In this document: one piece after another, positions 43,563-52,069 of the stretch | Layout: the number at the start of each line of letters is the position of its first letter | Numbering within the stretch: the stretch's first letter is position 1 | Assembly (NCBI GenBank): GCA_905478065.1 | Contig: CAJQGZ010000019.1 | Coordinates: 20,628-84,627 of the forward strand | DNA length: 64,000 nucleotides | Reading direction: 5' to 3' | DNA from: an uncultured bacterium | GTDB lineage: Bacteria; Fidelibacterota; Marinisomatia; Marinisomatales; UBA1611 | Translations under genes and position numbers: made by a program | The notes under the pieces: generated by a model | What the model was told of the DNA's origin: nothing | What the model saw: the letters and a program-made list of their open reading frames with translations, nothing else | Databases searched by the model: none

Positions 43563-44783
43563 CTATATTATTATTCCTACAATAGAAGCCGTAAGCCAAG
43601 AAGCAATGGCGCCACCAAGCATAGCTTTAATTACTAATTTTGATAAATCATTCTTGCGGTCTGGTGCCATTGATCCAATTCCGCCTAATTGGATACCAAT
43701 AGACCCAAAATTTGCAAAGCCACAAAGAGCATAGCTAGCAATAATAGTTGATCTTTCTGAAAGAGTATTTTTATTAACATAATCACTTAGGTCTCCAAAT
43801 GCAATAAGTTCTGTAAGTACTATTTTTTCGCCCATAAGTGTACCTACAATGCCAGCATCTTTCCAAGGTACACCCATTGTCCAAGCAAGAGGCTTGAATA
43901 ATAATCCTAGTATATCTTGCATAGAAGTTCCTAATAAACCTAAAATAAAATTAATCATTGCAACCATTGAAATAAAAGCAATTAACATGGCTGCTACATT
44001 AGCTGCAAGTTTCATTCCATCTGTCGCTCCTCTTCCAATTGAATCCATTAAATTATTATCTGACGAATCTAAAATGATTTCAGTTGAATCGATGGTTGTA
44101 GGAGATTCTGTTTCGGGGTAAATGATTTTTGCGACCATGAGTGCTGCCGGTGCTGACATGACCGAAGCAGCTAATAAATGACCGGCAATATTTGGGATAT
44201 TACTTAGCCATGTAACATATAGAGCCATTACGCTTCCAGCAGCTGTTGCAAATCCTCCGACCATAACAGCCATTAATTCTGATTTTGTCATTGTTGATAT
44301 GTAAGGTCTAATTAAAATTGGAGCCTCAGTTTGACCAACGAATATATTTGCAGAGATACTTAATGTTTCTGCTCCACTAGTTTTCATTGTTTTCTCCATG
44401 ACAAATGCGATTTTTTTAATAACAAATTGAATTATTCCAAGGTGATAACTAACAGCTATCAGACTTGAAAAAAATATAATAACAGGCAACGCACGAAAGG
44501 CAAAGTTAATCAAAGCTTGATCATAGCCGACGCCAGGAATGAATGAAGTAAATAAAAAATCACTTCCGGCATCAGCGAAGCTGATTATTTTCACTATGAA
44601 AATATTAAAATAAAAAAATAATGCCTTTCCAAAAGAGGTTTTTAATATAATAACTGCAAAAGAAAATTGTAGACCTAAACCCCAGAATATTATATTTTTA
44701 TTTACTAACGATTTATTATTGGAGAGCATGTAAGAAATTCCTAGTAAAACTAAAACTCCTAAAATTCCGATATATTCTTGCAT
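43563..44783 (-). CDS. nupC: Nucleoside transporter of the CNT (NupC) family
   Basis: Inner-membrane concentrative nucleoside importer, cation-coupled, of 406 residues. Many hydrophobic helices surround the two family signatures: GQTEAPILIRPY (about residues 150-161) and, in the second half, GEKIVLTELIAFGDL, which resembles the conserved 'G.K....NEF.A...L' of CNT proteins with T in place of N. It overlaps tdk by 1 nt. With cdd, udk and tdk upstream, it forms an uptake-plus-salvage operon for pyrimidine nucleosides. The substrate range cannot be fixed from sequence. Confidence 0.92.
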   Translation of the reverse strand: MQEYIGILGVLVLLGISYMLSNNKSLVNKNIIFWGLGLQFSFAVIILKTSFGKALFFYFNIFIVKIISFADAGSDFLFTSFIPGVGYDQALINFAFRALPVIIFFSSLIAVSYHLGIIQFVIKKIAFVMEKTMKTSGAETLSISANIFVGQTEAPILIRPYISTMTKSELMAVMVGGFATAAGSVMALYVTWLSNIPNIAGHLLAASVMSAPAALMVAKIIYPETESPTTIDSTEIILDSSDNNLMDSIGRGATDGMKLAANVAAMLIAFISMVAMINFILGLLGTSMQDILGLLFKPLAWTMGVPWKDAGIVGTLMGEKIVLTELIAFGDLSDYVNKNTLSERSTIIASYALCGFANFGSIGIQLGGIGSMAPDRKNDLSKLVIKAMLGGAIASWLTASIVGIII

Positions 44784-45346
44784 TACTTATTTTTTTGTAA
44801 ATTAAAACAATTTCTGCAACGTGCTTCGTAAGCATCCGCTTCGCCTATTAAAATCTGCTCAGTTTGGGTTGCAATCCTTTGAGTATATGAGGCATCTTTT
44901 CCGCATTTCATACATATTGCTGATAATTTATCTAGATAATCAGCTTCGCACATAATTAATGGCATTGGACCAAAGGGTAATCCTTTGTAGTCCTTGTCCA
45001 AGCCTGCGATAATGACTCTAGTCTTATTTTTTGCAAGATTTTTACAAATATTAACTAAGTCATCATCAAAAAATTGTGCTTCGTCAATACCTACAACGTC
45101 ATATTGATTAGCTAAATCAAACAATTCACTTGAATATGCTAGAGGAATTGAATTTATAGTATTCTTATCATGACTTACAATTTTATCTTTACTGTAACGG
45201 TTATCAACTTTTGCTTTAAATGCTTTTACCCTTAGGTTTGCTATCTCAGCTCGTCTTAGCCTTTTTAAAAGCTCTTCAGTTTTTCCGCAAAACATACTGC
45301 CGCAAATAACTTCAATCCATCCGTTTTGAATTGGTTTTTGATGCAC
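44783..45346 (-). CDS. tdk: Thymidine kinase (type II)
   Basis: Phosphorylates thymidine (and deoxyuridine) with ATP. The P-loop GSMFCGKTEEL is at about residues 16-26. The GIDEAQFF Walker B-like motif with catalytic Glu is near 85-92. The zinc ribbon is present as CMKC and CRNC (about residues 144-183). Residue count is 187. The start is GTG at 45346, 1 nt after the udk stop. Located between udk and nupC, it belongs to the nucleoside salvage set. Confidence 0.95.
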   Translation of the reverse strand: MHQKPIQNGWIEVICGSMFCGKTEELLKRLRRAEIANLRVKAFKAKVDNRYSKDKIVSHDKNTINSIPLAYSSELFDLANQYDVVGIDEAQFFDDDLVNICKNLAKNKTRVIIAGLDKDYKGLPFGPMPLIMCEADYLDKLSAICMKCGKDASYTQRIATQTEQILIGEADAYEARCRNCFNLQKNK

Positions 45347-45347
45347 T

Positions 45348-45971
45348 TTATAGCTTCTTTATTTTAATTGAATCAATTTTTTTAATAATTTTTTCTACGG
45401 AGGTATTTATTTTTGAGGAACCCGAAATAATAATATCAGCAACGGACTTTAAAGGTTCGACATATCGTATGTGCATTGGCTTCACATTGTTATCATATTG
45501 TTTCCGAATTTCCATAGGTAATCGACCTCTTTTTTTTACATCTCGTTTTAATCGTCTTTTGAATCGAATATTTTCAGGCGTTTCAATGAAAATTTTCAAC
45601 ATCATTAGATTAGTTAATTCCGAATAAAAAAAAATTAGGGTTCCTTCAAGAAATATCAATTTATTTGGATAAATAATATTGAAAATATTTTCTCGACAAT
45701 GCTTTTTATAATTATATTTTGGTGACTTTATTTTATTTCCTTGAAGTAGCATCTCTAGATGTTTTTTTAACATTTTAGTATCAAAAGAGTCTGGGTGATC
45801 AAAGTTTATTTTTTTTCTATTATCAAAAGATAAGCTACTATAATCTTTATAATAAGAGTCTAATTGAATTGTCGAGGCAGCGCTATAATGGTCGATTAAT
45901 TTCGAGACTATAGTCGTTTTGCCAGCAGCTGTACCTCCACATAACCCAATAAGCTGATTTTTCATTATCAT
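45348..45971 (-). CDS. udk: Uridine kinase
   Basis: Phosphorylates uridine and cytidine to UMP/CMP. The P-loop GGTAAGKTT is at about residues 12-20. The substrate motif LDSYYKD follows, with DHPDSFD (about 56-62) and EGTLIFF. The conserved RRLKRDVKKRGR block corresponds to the family R-R-x-x-RD signature. Residue count is about 207. The first ATG (45971) overlaps the cdd stop as ATGA and is preferred; a second ATG is two codons further on. Confidence 0.93.
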   Translation of the reverse strand: MIMKNQLIGLCGGTAAGKTTIVSKLIDHYSAASTIQLDSYYKDYSSLSFDNRKKINFDHPDSFDTKMLKKHLEMLLQGNKIKSPKYNYKKHCRENIFNIIYPNKLIFLEGTLIFFYSELTNLMMLKIFIETPENIRFKRRLKRDVKKRGRLPMEIRKQYDNNVKPMHIRYVEPLKSVADIIISGSSKINTSVEKIIKKIDSIKIKKL

Positions 45972-46351
45972 AATTTTGTATTATCAAATGGTAGAGGAAG
46001 TAGAGCCCTAGAAGAGCTTTTACTAATGAATTTTTTTCCATCACAAATATAAATTGGTATGTCTCCACATAAATCCCAAATCACTTGTCTGCATGCTCCG
46101 CAAGGCATGCCCGCATTCTCAGTTGAAACTGACAATGCTTTAATAGTTCTATAACCTTCAGAATACGCTTTAAATAGCGCTACTCTTTCAGCGCAACATG
46201 TTAAGCTATAACTGCTATTTTCAATATTGCATCCACCGAAAATTTCTCCTGAGTCTGTTAAGACGGCTGCACCAACTTTATATTTAGAATAGGGTGCAAA
46301 TGCCTTTGATCTCATTTTAATAGCTTTCAGGATAAGATAATCTTTAGACAT
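45968..46351 (-). CDS. cdd: Cytidine deaminase
   Basis: Zinc enzyme that deaminates cytidine and deoxycytidine to (deoxy)uridine. The short homotetrameric type (127 residues) carries FAPYSKYKVGAA, the catalytic CAE (Cys as zinc ligand, Glu as proton shuttle) and PCGACRQ with the other two zinc Cys. The ATG at 46351 is chosen because the protein then starts right before the first helix; the longer ORF overlaps the M23 gene. It is the first enzyme of the salvage group and lies 10 nt after the M23 peptidase stop. Confidence 0.95.
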   Translation of the reverse strand: MSKDYLILKAIKMRSKAFAPYSKYKVGAAVLTDSGEIFGGCNIENSSYSLTCCAERVALFKAYSEGYRTIKALSVSTENAGMPCGACRQVIWDLCGDIPIYICDGKKFISKSSSRALLPLPFDNTKL

Positions 46352-46361
46352 TTTTATAATC

Positions 46362-48617
46362 CTATTTACAGGTAAAGGAAATCGAGCGATCAGTTTGATT
46401 ACCCACTCTATCAATAATCGTAATATCTATGGTATGATTCCCCTCATTTAGACCTCTGTCTAAATCATAAGTAATCTGCTTTTTTACAGGCTGATATGCA
46501 CAAAATAATTTCGTACCATTTAATTTTATAGATATTGATTTTTCTTTTGGTTCTATACCCGAAATTGTGTCTTCAATATCAATAATAAGTTTCTTTATTT
46601 CTTTGCCCTCATAGTGACCTCCATTTGCAGGGTAGGTGTTTAATATTTGGGGGGGGATGAGATCTTGAATTATTGTAACTGCATGGAGTTGGTCTAAATT
46701 AGCGGTGAGTATATTTTTACTTGGATTATTTTTAGTTTTAACATAATTCCAATTTTCTGATTTTTCATCAAAATAATAAATAGCCATTTTTGTATGACCT
46801 GATAATCGGTGGCTATACTTCATCCCTAAAAGAAACTCGTTCTTCAAAACTCTATCAAAAGGCTGTAACTGATATACCGAGGATAAATGGTAACCATTTT
46901 TTACAGGTGCGTGTTTGTCAACTTTTTCAATCCAAATTGCGGTCGGAGAGTATACGGTATTTGGTAATGTCTGAATTGAACAATTCATATCTTTCGATAT
47001 AATGACTGTCTTAATATTTGGTTCTGCAATACCAGGCATAAAGTTGAATCTTGTTTCCCTTGAAAGTTTGTCATTTTTAAGAGATATGTCGACATATTTA
47101 ACATCTTCCAAAGTTTTTGGAGGTAACATATCCGATAAAAATACCGTTGGTTGAATCTGGCTTACAGGGTAAGATTTAAAAATATTATCGTTTGATAACT
47201 TTAAAGAGGCCTCTCCTTTCGCATATTGGTCCATTTCAATTTGGAAAAAAATGCCTCCCTCAGTATGAACAATATCAAGTTTTGGATTTACATCTAGCAC
47301 TGTTTTTAAAGAATTATGATTTGACCAATGAAAAGGTAGAGCAATCGCACCTATTTGATTTGTTGCTATGAATTGAAAAATTCTATTTTTTGAAGCTTGA
47401 GTTGGTATTCGTATTTCTAAGTTTTTCCCTCTTTTTTGAGTGCTAACTATGGTAACTTTTTCATCTGGGAGTCCAAAAGGTGTAAAACTATATATTGTAG
47501 CCTGCCGGACTGCTAGGCCACCTCTTTTAGGGCTCATTTCTAAAGTAATATGTTTTTCATCTCTACTAATTTCTTTAATAGCAACAGACATTGGAAATGT
47601 CCCAAGCAAGACTCCCTCAGCATTAGCAGTATTGCCTGCAGCATCTGTTATTAAAATTCTTATTTTATGATACCCTGGGGAGACACTTATAATACCATTA
47701 TCTTCTAAACCATGGACAGACATTTTTGGGTGCTCAGTTAGACGGTATAACTTTTGATATTCTCCTAAATTCTGTTTTTTTAATTCAAATTGAACAAGCG
47801 TTCTCACATTGTTTGTTTGGCTATAGGGGATTCTATTATAGTTCAATGTAAAAACTGGTTTATTGTCAATAAATAGCTCAGCTTTATGAAATTGATATTT
47901 AAATTTAGAACCTTCCCTTTTATCAACTGCTTGAATAGCTAAACCAAAGTTTCCAATGACACTTATCGTATCAGCAAACAAATAAGTTCCATTTTTATCT
48001 CGAAATAATGGCATTGTTTGCACTAATGGACTTGAGTTAATTAATGCCCCTTTTGATAATGGTACTAAAGCTATTTTTTGCATTATTGGGTTGATTTTAT
48101 CGGGTACTAAATAACCGTTTTTTAATGGATCTAATGCAGCATCTGACTTATCTCTGACTTCAAAATGTAAGTTTGGGCCAAACGCATAGCCGGTATCTCC
48201 TGAATAACCAATTATATCTCCTTTTTTTAATCGGAATTCATTAGATGAAAAATTTGTTTTTATACTGTATCTTTTATTTTTTGCTTGCTGAAGCTTTACT
48301 ACTCTTTCCATAATAGGACTAAATTTATCTAAGTGTGCATAAACGATTGTTTTACCACTTATCGTTTTTTGATATATAGCTTTTCCATAACCAGAATAAT
48401 TAGTGATAATTTTTGATATATATCCATTTTCAACTGCAAAAACTTTATGACCTATGGTTCCTTTAGTTCTTACATCAAGGCCCATATGAAAATGGTCATC
48501 TCTATATTCTCCAAAATTTGAAGAATATGAATTCCCAGCATCTGTTGGCCATTGAGAATCTTGTCCAAAAAGATTGACTAAAAAAGACAGTAAAATTAGA
48601 ATTTTCTTTGTATGCAT
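46362..48617 (-). CDS. Secreted M23 family metallopeptidase
   Basis: Exported protein of 751 residues. A signal peptide (about 1-18) precedes an N-terminal LytM/M23 domain (about residues 22-165). Its zinc site is DHFHMGLDVR (His, Asp) and NLHFEVRD (His). YAHLD and the GDTGYAFG segment are also typical. The remaining 550 residues are beta-rich repeats resembling Ig/FN3-like modules, with Pro/Asn turns. M23 enzymes cut peptidoglycan cross-links or act as inactive scaffolds; here the metal residues look intact. It is the first gene upstream of the nucleoside salvage set, and the link with that pathway is only positional. Confidence 0.88.
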   Translation of the reverse strand: MHTKKILILLSFLVNLFGQDSQWPTDAGNSYSSNFGEYRDDHFHMGLDVRTKGTIGHKVFAVENGYISKIITNYSGYGKAIYQKTISGKTIVYAHLDKFSPIMERVVKLQQAKNKRYSIKTNFSSNEFRLKKGDIIGYSGDTGYAFGPNLHFEVRDKSDAALDPLKNGYLVPDKINPIMQKIALVPLSKGALINSSPLVQTMPLFRDKNGTYLFADTISVIGNFGLAIQAVDKREGSKFKYQFHKAELFIDNKPVFTLNYNRIPYSQTNNVRTLVQFELKKQNLGEYQKLYRLTEHPKMSVHGLEDNGIISVSPGYHKIRILITDAAGNTANAEGVLLGTFPMSVAIKEISRDEKHITLEMSPKRGGLAVRQATIYSFTPFGLPDEKVTIVSTQKRGKNLEIRIPTQASKNRIFQFIATNQIGAIALPFHWSNHNSLKTVLDVNPKLDIVHTEGGIFFQIEMDQYAKGEASLKLSNDNIFKSYPVSQIQPTVFLSDMLPPKTLEDVKYVDISLKNDKLSRETRFNFMPGIAEPNIKTVIISKDMNCSIQTLPNTVYSPTAIWIEKVDKHAPVKNGYHLSSVYQLQPFDRVLKNEFLLGMKYSHRLSGHTKMAIYYFDEKSENWNYVKTKNNPSKNILTANLDQLHAVTIIQDLIPPQILNTYPANGGHYEGKEIKKLIIDIEDTISGIEPKEKSISIKLNGTKLFCAYQPVKKQITYDLDRGLNEGNHTIDITIIDRVGNQTDRSISFTCK

Positions 48618-48744
48618 GTTGTAAGAGATGGCATCAATTTATTTAGATAAAAATAGATAGTACAACTATAAATAGATTTATTCCATTAATTATTTACTTT
48701 ATTTAACATTACATATAGAATTTATTACACATAAGGAGATTATA

Positions 48745-49446
48745 ATGAAAAATATGAAGATATTATTACTCGCTAGTTTAATTGCTTTACCAAAAACAGT
48801 TTTTGGGATTGTTGGTTTTGGATTAAATGTCATCCAAGATGGTTCAAAACTAGGGGCTTCTTCTTACACTGAGGGAAGTGGTATTACTTTAGCTACAGTT
48901 GAGTCATTTGAGATGGATGCCCTTCCGGCTGGAATGGGGGGATACATATTTATAGATCTTGCTGGTTGGGCCGTAGAATTAGAAGGTAATGCAGCTTATG
49001 GCGAGTATAGCTTTACATTTTCGAATGCTGTTACTCAAATGGAAGATATCCCTTTTGGTTGGGCTAGAGTGTCTTCTGGAATTACCGTAAAGAAAAATAT
49101 CGCAGATTTTTCAATTCCTTTCCTAGCTAAGACTGCGTTATCAGTTGGTGTTGGAGTGAACTCGCATAGCTCAACTCCTAGAGCGAGTGTTTCCATGGTG
49201 AAAGAACTTTTAAGCACTGATGATTTGGCAGCAGAATTTGATGCAAGTAGTCTAGAAGACGAGCTAATCGATTACCTAAAAGACAATAAAATTGATAATA
49301 GTGGCGTTCATCTCCAACTTGGATTAAGGTTTAAAATATTGGTCATTGATTCGCATCTAAATTTTAGATACAATATGACAAAAGACGTTTATGAAGGAGA
49401 GAACGGCTTTACTGAGATTCAGTTTAAATTAGGGATGGGATTTTAA
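48745..49446 (+). CDS. Unknown exported protein, probable outer-membrane beta-barrel
   Basis: No family was recognised. The 233-residue product has a signal peptide ending near VFG. The body has strands with alternating small and hydrophobic residues (IVGFGLNVIQD, GGYIFIDLAGWAVELEGNAAYG), and it ends in a strand finishing IQFKLGMGF with a terminal Phe, the usual signal for barrel insertion. An AAGGAG lies 7 nt before the ATG, indicating active translation. It stands alone on the plus strand, divergent from the M23 gene across 127 nt, and overlaps the convergent unknown gene by 4 nt. Confidence 0.55.
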   Translation: MKNMKILLLASLIALPKTVFGIVGFGLNVIQDGSKLGASSYTEGSGITLATVESFEMDALPAGMGGYIFIDLAGWAVELEGNAAYGEYSFTFSNAVTQMEDIPFGWARVSSGITVKKNIADFSIPFLAKTALSVGVGVNSHSSTPRASVSMVKELLSTDDLAAEFDASSLEDELIDYLKDNKIDNSGVHLQLGLRFKILVIDSHLNFRYNMTKDVYEGENGFTEIQFKLGMGF

Positions 49447-50228
49447 TTAGTAGGAAGGTTCTGATCTAAGAAAATAGATTTATTCATAGAGGCAAAAAAT
49501 CTTTTAAAGAATTCTTGTTCGTGGATTCCACCAGATTCTAAAATTTTACCATCCTGTTCCAATTCACCGCTCGCGCTAACACGAATATTTGTGTTATTTG
49601 AGCCGGACTCATCGATATTTATTGTTACTTTATAGCGGTAAATATGCGGACCCTTTGGAGTGTCATCTTGATAGTAATTATTTACTGTTTTATGAGTTGA
49701 GTTTGATGAGTGCCTAGATCGACTCCACCCCTTTGATGAGCCAGAACTATCATCATCATCGTTATCGTCATTATCATCATCATCTCCAAAGATTGCATTA
49801 ATAATTACGACAACGAAAACAACAACAACAGCAAAGCCAAAAATTTTAGCACATGTCTGAGCTTGTTCTTGTTTTGCGGTTTCTTCAGCATCTGTCTTAT
49901 CATCCATATTATTTTGAGTTGAAGGACCTGGTTCAATAGCATCTGATGAAACATCTGCTTTCTTTTTTTCGGTTGTTCTACTCGCAGTTATTAATCCAAC
50001 ATCAGAATTAAGCACATCAATTGTATAATCCAAATCTTGTAGAGCATTGATTGATGCTTTGAGAGTCGTTTTAATATCTGCTGAAAAATTTTGGGTCTGT
50101 AGAGTTCTGGATACTGCAGTTGGCGGTTTGTTCTGTGAAAATACTATATTAGAACTTGATAAATACACAAGAAGCGATAAAAGTCGAAGTTTACCTGCTA
50201 CTGATGAAGGACGTATTAAGCGCCGCAT
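49443..50228 (-). CDS. Unknown envelope protein with a transmembrane helix and poly-Asp stretch
   Basis: No family was recognised with confidence. The 261 residues begin with an N-terminal hydrophobic signal (about 13-32). A soluble segment (about 38-88) follows, whose pattern TLKASINALQDLDYTID..NSDVGLITASR resembles lipoprotein-type domains found with BamE-like proteins. A transmembrane helix lies at about 125-147. Next come an Asp/Asn run (GDDDDNDDNDDDDSSGSS, about 148-165), a Ser/His-rich linker and a C-terminal strand domain. The acidic run could bind calcium or act as a spacer. It lies 3 nt downstream of the SmpA/OmlA-like lipoprotein gene, so the pair is probably co-expressed. Confidence 0.5.
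   Translation of the reverse strand: MRRLIRPSSVAGKLRLLSLLVYLSSSNIVFSQNKPPTAVSRTLQTQNFSADIKTTLKASINALQDLDYTIDVLNSDVGLITASRTTEKKKADVSSDAIEPGPSTQNNMDDKTDAEETAKQEQAQTCAKIFGFAVVVVFVVVIINAIFGDDDDNDDNDDDDSSGSSKGWSRSRHSSNSTHKTVNNYYQDDTPKGPHIYRYKVTINIDESGSNNTNIRVSASGELEQDGKILESGGIHEQEFFKRFFASMNKSIFLDQNLPTN
49748..49785 (-). repeat. Trinucleotide low-complexity stretch coding poly-Asp
   Basis: A run of GAT/GAC-type codons with interspersed AAC/AAT on the minus strand encodes the Asp/Asn tract of the preceding gene. The near-perfect triplet repetition makes it a possible slippage site that could change the length in strains. Confidence 0.55.
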
Positions 50229-50231
50229 TTG

Positions 50232-50678
50232 TTAATATTTTAAACTTTGGTAAGTAAAATCTGAAACGAGTTGATTTTTATCAAATGTAATAATGACCGT
50301 AAGCGATTTAGATTCTGTATTTCTATCTGAATTTGATTGGACAGAATTTGTAGTTCCACCAAAGAGGAAATTCCAAAACCCTCTTCCAAGTTGAGCTTGA
50401 CCATACGTGGCTGAGGCATTGTTTGATGATGATTGAGATGTCCCAATTCTATCATAAGTCCATACTTCACCTCCACTTGAATTTTTTGTTGCTATATTTG
50501 GTGAACCTAACACTTCTAAGATTTCAGTTTGATTCATGCCTTTTTTAACCTGGCTTTGAACTTTTCCTAAGGTGAGTTTGTCTTTCTTCTCTACGGGGAC
50601 TTCTATAATTATTGGTTCAGGAGGGGTACAACTAAACATTATCATTGTAAAGGTAATAATCACTGAGAAATTTTTCAT
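50232..50678 (-). CDS. SmpA/OmlA (BamE-like) domain lipoprotein
   Basis: Lipoprotein of 148 residues with a signal peptide and a Cys at about residue 17 (MIMFSC). The domain core reads QVKKGMNQTEILEVLGSPN, the classical 'G.t..ev..llG.P' of the SmpA/OmlA family, followed by EVWTYDR. A Ser/Asn/Thr-rich stretch lies at about 90-130. Such domains occur in BamE and other small outer-membrane lipoproteins. The start at 50678 (ATG) is chosen because AAGGAG lies 10 nt before it and it gives a proper signal peptide. It is followed by the poly-Asp gene after 3 nt. Confidence 0.7.
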   Translation of the reverse strand: MKNFSVIITFTMIMFSCTPPEPIIIEVPVEKKDKLTLGKVQSQVKKGMNQTEILEVLGSPNIATKNSSGGEVWTYDRIGTSQSSSNNASATYGQAQLGRGFWNFLFGGTTNSVQSNSDRNTESKSLTVIITFDKNQLVSDFTYQSLKY

Positions 50679-50750
50679 GATATTTTCACTCCTTATATTC
50701 ATATCTAAAACATGGTTTTATATCTTTTTGTTCCAAAAAACTATACTTTT

Positions 50751-51629
50751 TTAAAGTTCATTTGTTATGCAATGCACAGATCCGCCACTTAATTGGTACT
50801 GTGAAACTGGACATTCTTCTAGAGTAATTTGTAATTCGCTTAATTTTTTTCTTGCAAAACTACTGGAATATTTGACCGAACTTATAAGTAATCCTGGAGA
50901 TGAAAAACTATTTACTGCTAATGAACCTAATTTATTTTTAGAGCCAATAGAATCTTCTTGACCTATAGATATTAGATCAACATTGAACTCTTTTGATAAC
51001 TTTTTTAAGTTTTTAGTAGATTTTTTTGAGATGAGCTCATCACAAAAGACTATTGCTTTTAAATTGCCATATTTATCAAATACAGTAGTCAATACAGTAT
51101 CCAAATGAAATGAAGATGTTTCAATCATAATCAATTGATTAACATTTAAGAATGAAGCGACTTCTTCTGCCCCCTTAATTGTATTTCTATTAATTCCACT
51201 AAACAGAATTTTATCTTTAGGACAAAAATAAAATTCACCTCCTTCTGCAAAAACATTATCTTTTATGGATAGTTCTTCTAATTCATAGTTTAGTTTTTCA
51301 AGTTGATCTGCAATTAGTTTTATTTCTGGTTGTCTTTTTTTTTGAGAAAAATTTAAAATTAGTGCCTTCCCATTTAAGTCGCTTATAAAACCATCTCTTA
51401 TATAAACATAATCATAACCATATTTTGTTTCTTCTAATTTTTTTGGGAATGGGAATTCGATTACTTCAATTTTATTCTTTTTAAGAGTGTTAATTAAGTT
51501 GTCCCGTTCTTTGGTAAGTAAGGCTTGATTCGGAATTATCCCATTTTTCATGAAGGGATTATCTTCGTAACTAATAATGCCCTCACCCCACCAAGGACTT
51601 TGTGGTAAACTGCTAATTGCTACTTTCAT
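50751..51629 (-). CDS. Amidinotransferase-family hydrolase (dimethylargininase-like)
   Basis: Pentein-fold enzyme of 292 residues. The conserved blocks are YIRDGF (about 76-81), FAEGGEFYF (about 124-132), SSFHLDT with the catalytic His (about 171-177), and near the end SGGSVHC with the catalytic Cys. This is the pattern of dimethylarginine dimethylaminohydrolases and arginine deiminases, which break the guanidino group of (methyl)arginine to give citrulline. The exact substrate cannot be told. It sits 4 nt after arsC and upstream of the lipoprotein pair; no other arginine-pathway genes are visible nearby. Confidence 0.82.
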   Translation of the reverse strand: MKVAISSLPQSPWWGEGIISYEDNPFMKNGIIPNQALLTKERDNLINTLKKNKIEVIEFPFPKKLEETKYGYDYVYIRDGFISDLNGKALILNFSQKKRQPEIKLIADQLEKLNYELEELSIKDNVFAEGGEFYFCPKDKILFSGINRNTIKGAEEVASFLNVNQLIMIETSSFHLDTVLTTVFDKYGNLKAIVFCDELISKKSTKNLKKLSKEFNVDLISIGQEDSIGSKNKLGSLAVNSFSSPGLLISSVKYSSSFARKKLSELQITLEECPVSQYQLSGGSVHCITNEL

Positions 51630-51633
51630 TTTA

Positions 51634-52059
51634 TTAATTATTTAAATTTTCAACTATGAGCAAGTTATTAATTTTTTTCTTTATTTCATTTCTAGCTATC
51701 CTATATGGAGCTAAATCTCGCTCTTCAGAATCCCAGCTATGGAAAGGGTCTTTTATATTCCAGTGAATTCTGGATTTCCCATTAGGGAAGCTAGGGCAGG
51801 TTTGGTTCGCTTTTTCGCATACAGTTATAATAATTTCAATATTTTTTTCTAGATAATTATTGATACTTTCAGATTTTTGATTCTGTATATCTATGCCCCA
51901 TTCTTTCATTACCTTGATTGCAGCTGGGTGTACTTTTGAAGGGCGGGTACCAGCACTTAAAACATCAAAATTTTCACCAGCGGAATCTTTCATTAAGCCT
52001 TCAGCCATTTGAGATCGACAACTATTCCCAGTACAAATAAAAATAATCCTTTTCTTCAT
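51634..52059 (-). CDS. arsC: Arsenate reductase, thioredoxin-coupled type
   Basis: Low-molecular-weight phosphatase fold of 141 residues. The phosphate loop C-x5-R is at residues 9-15 (CTGNSCR), and the redox pair C-x6-C (CEKANQTC, about 80-87) typifies thioredoxin-coupled ArsC. ArsC converts arsenate to arsenite for export. No arsenite pump or ArsR regulator is seen nearby, so detoxification would need genes elsewhere. It starts 10 nt after the endonuclease gene and ends 4 nt before the amidinotransferase gene. Confidence 0.9.
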   Translation of the reverse strand: MKKRIIFICTGNSCRSQMAEGLMKDSAGENFDVLSAGTRPSKVHPAAIKVMKEWGIDIQNQKSESINNYLEKNIEIIITVCEKANQTCPSFPNGKSRIHWNIKDPFHSWDSEERDLAPYRIARNEIKKKINNLLIVENLNN

Positions 52060-52069
52060 CTATTAATTA

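Noticed and set aside
49748..49785. Triplet repeats as a CRISPR or regulatory repeat
   Set aside because: The repeats are in frame within a gene and encode an Asp/Asn run; there are no spacers.
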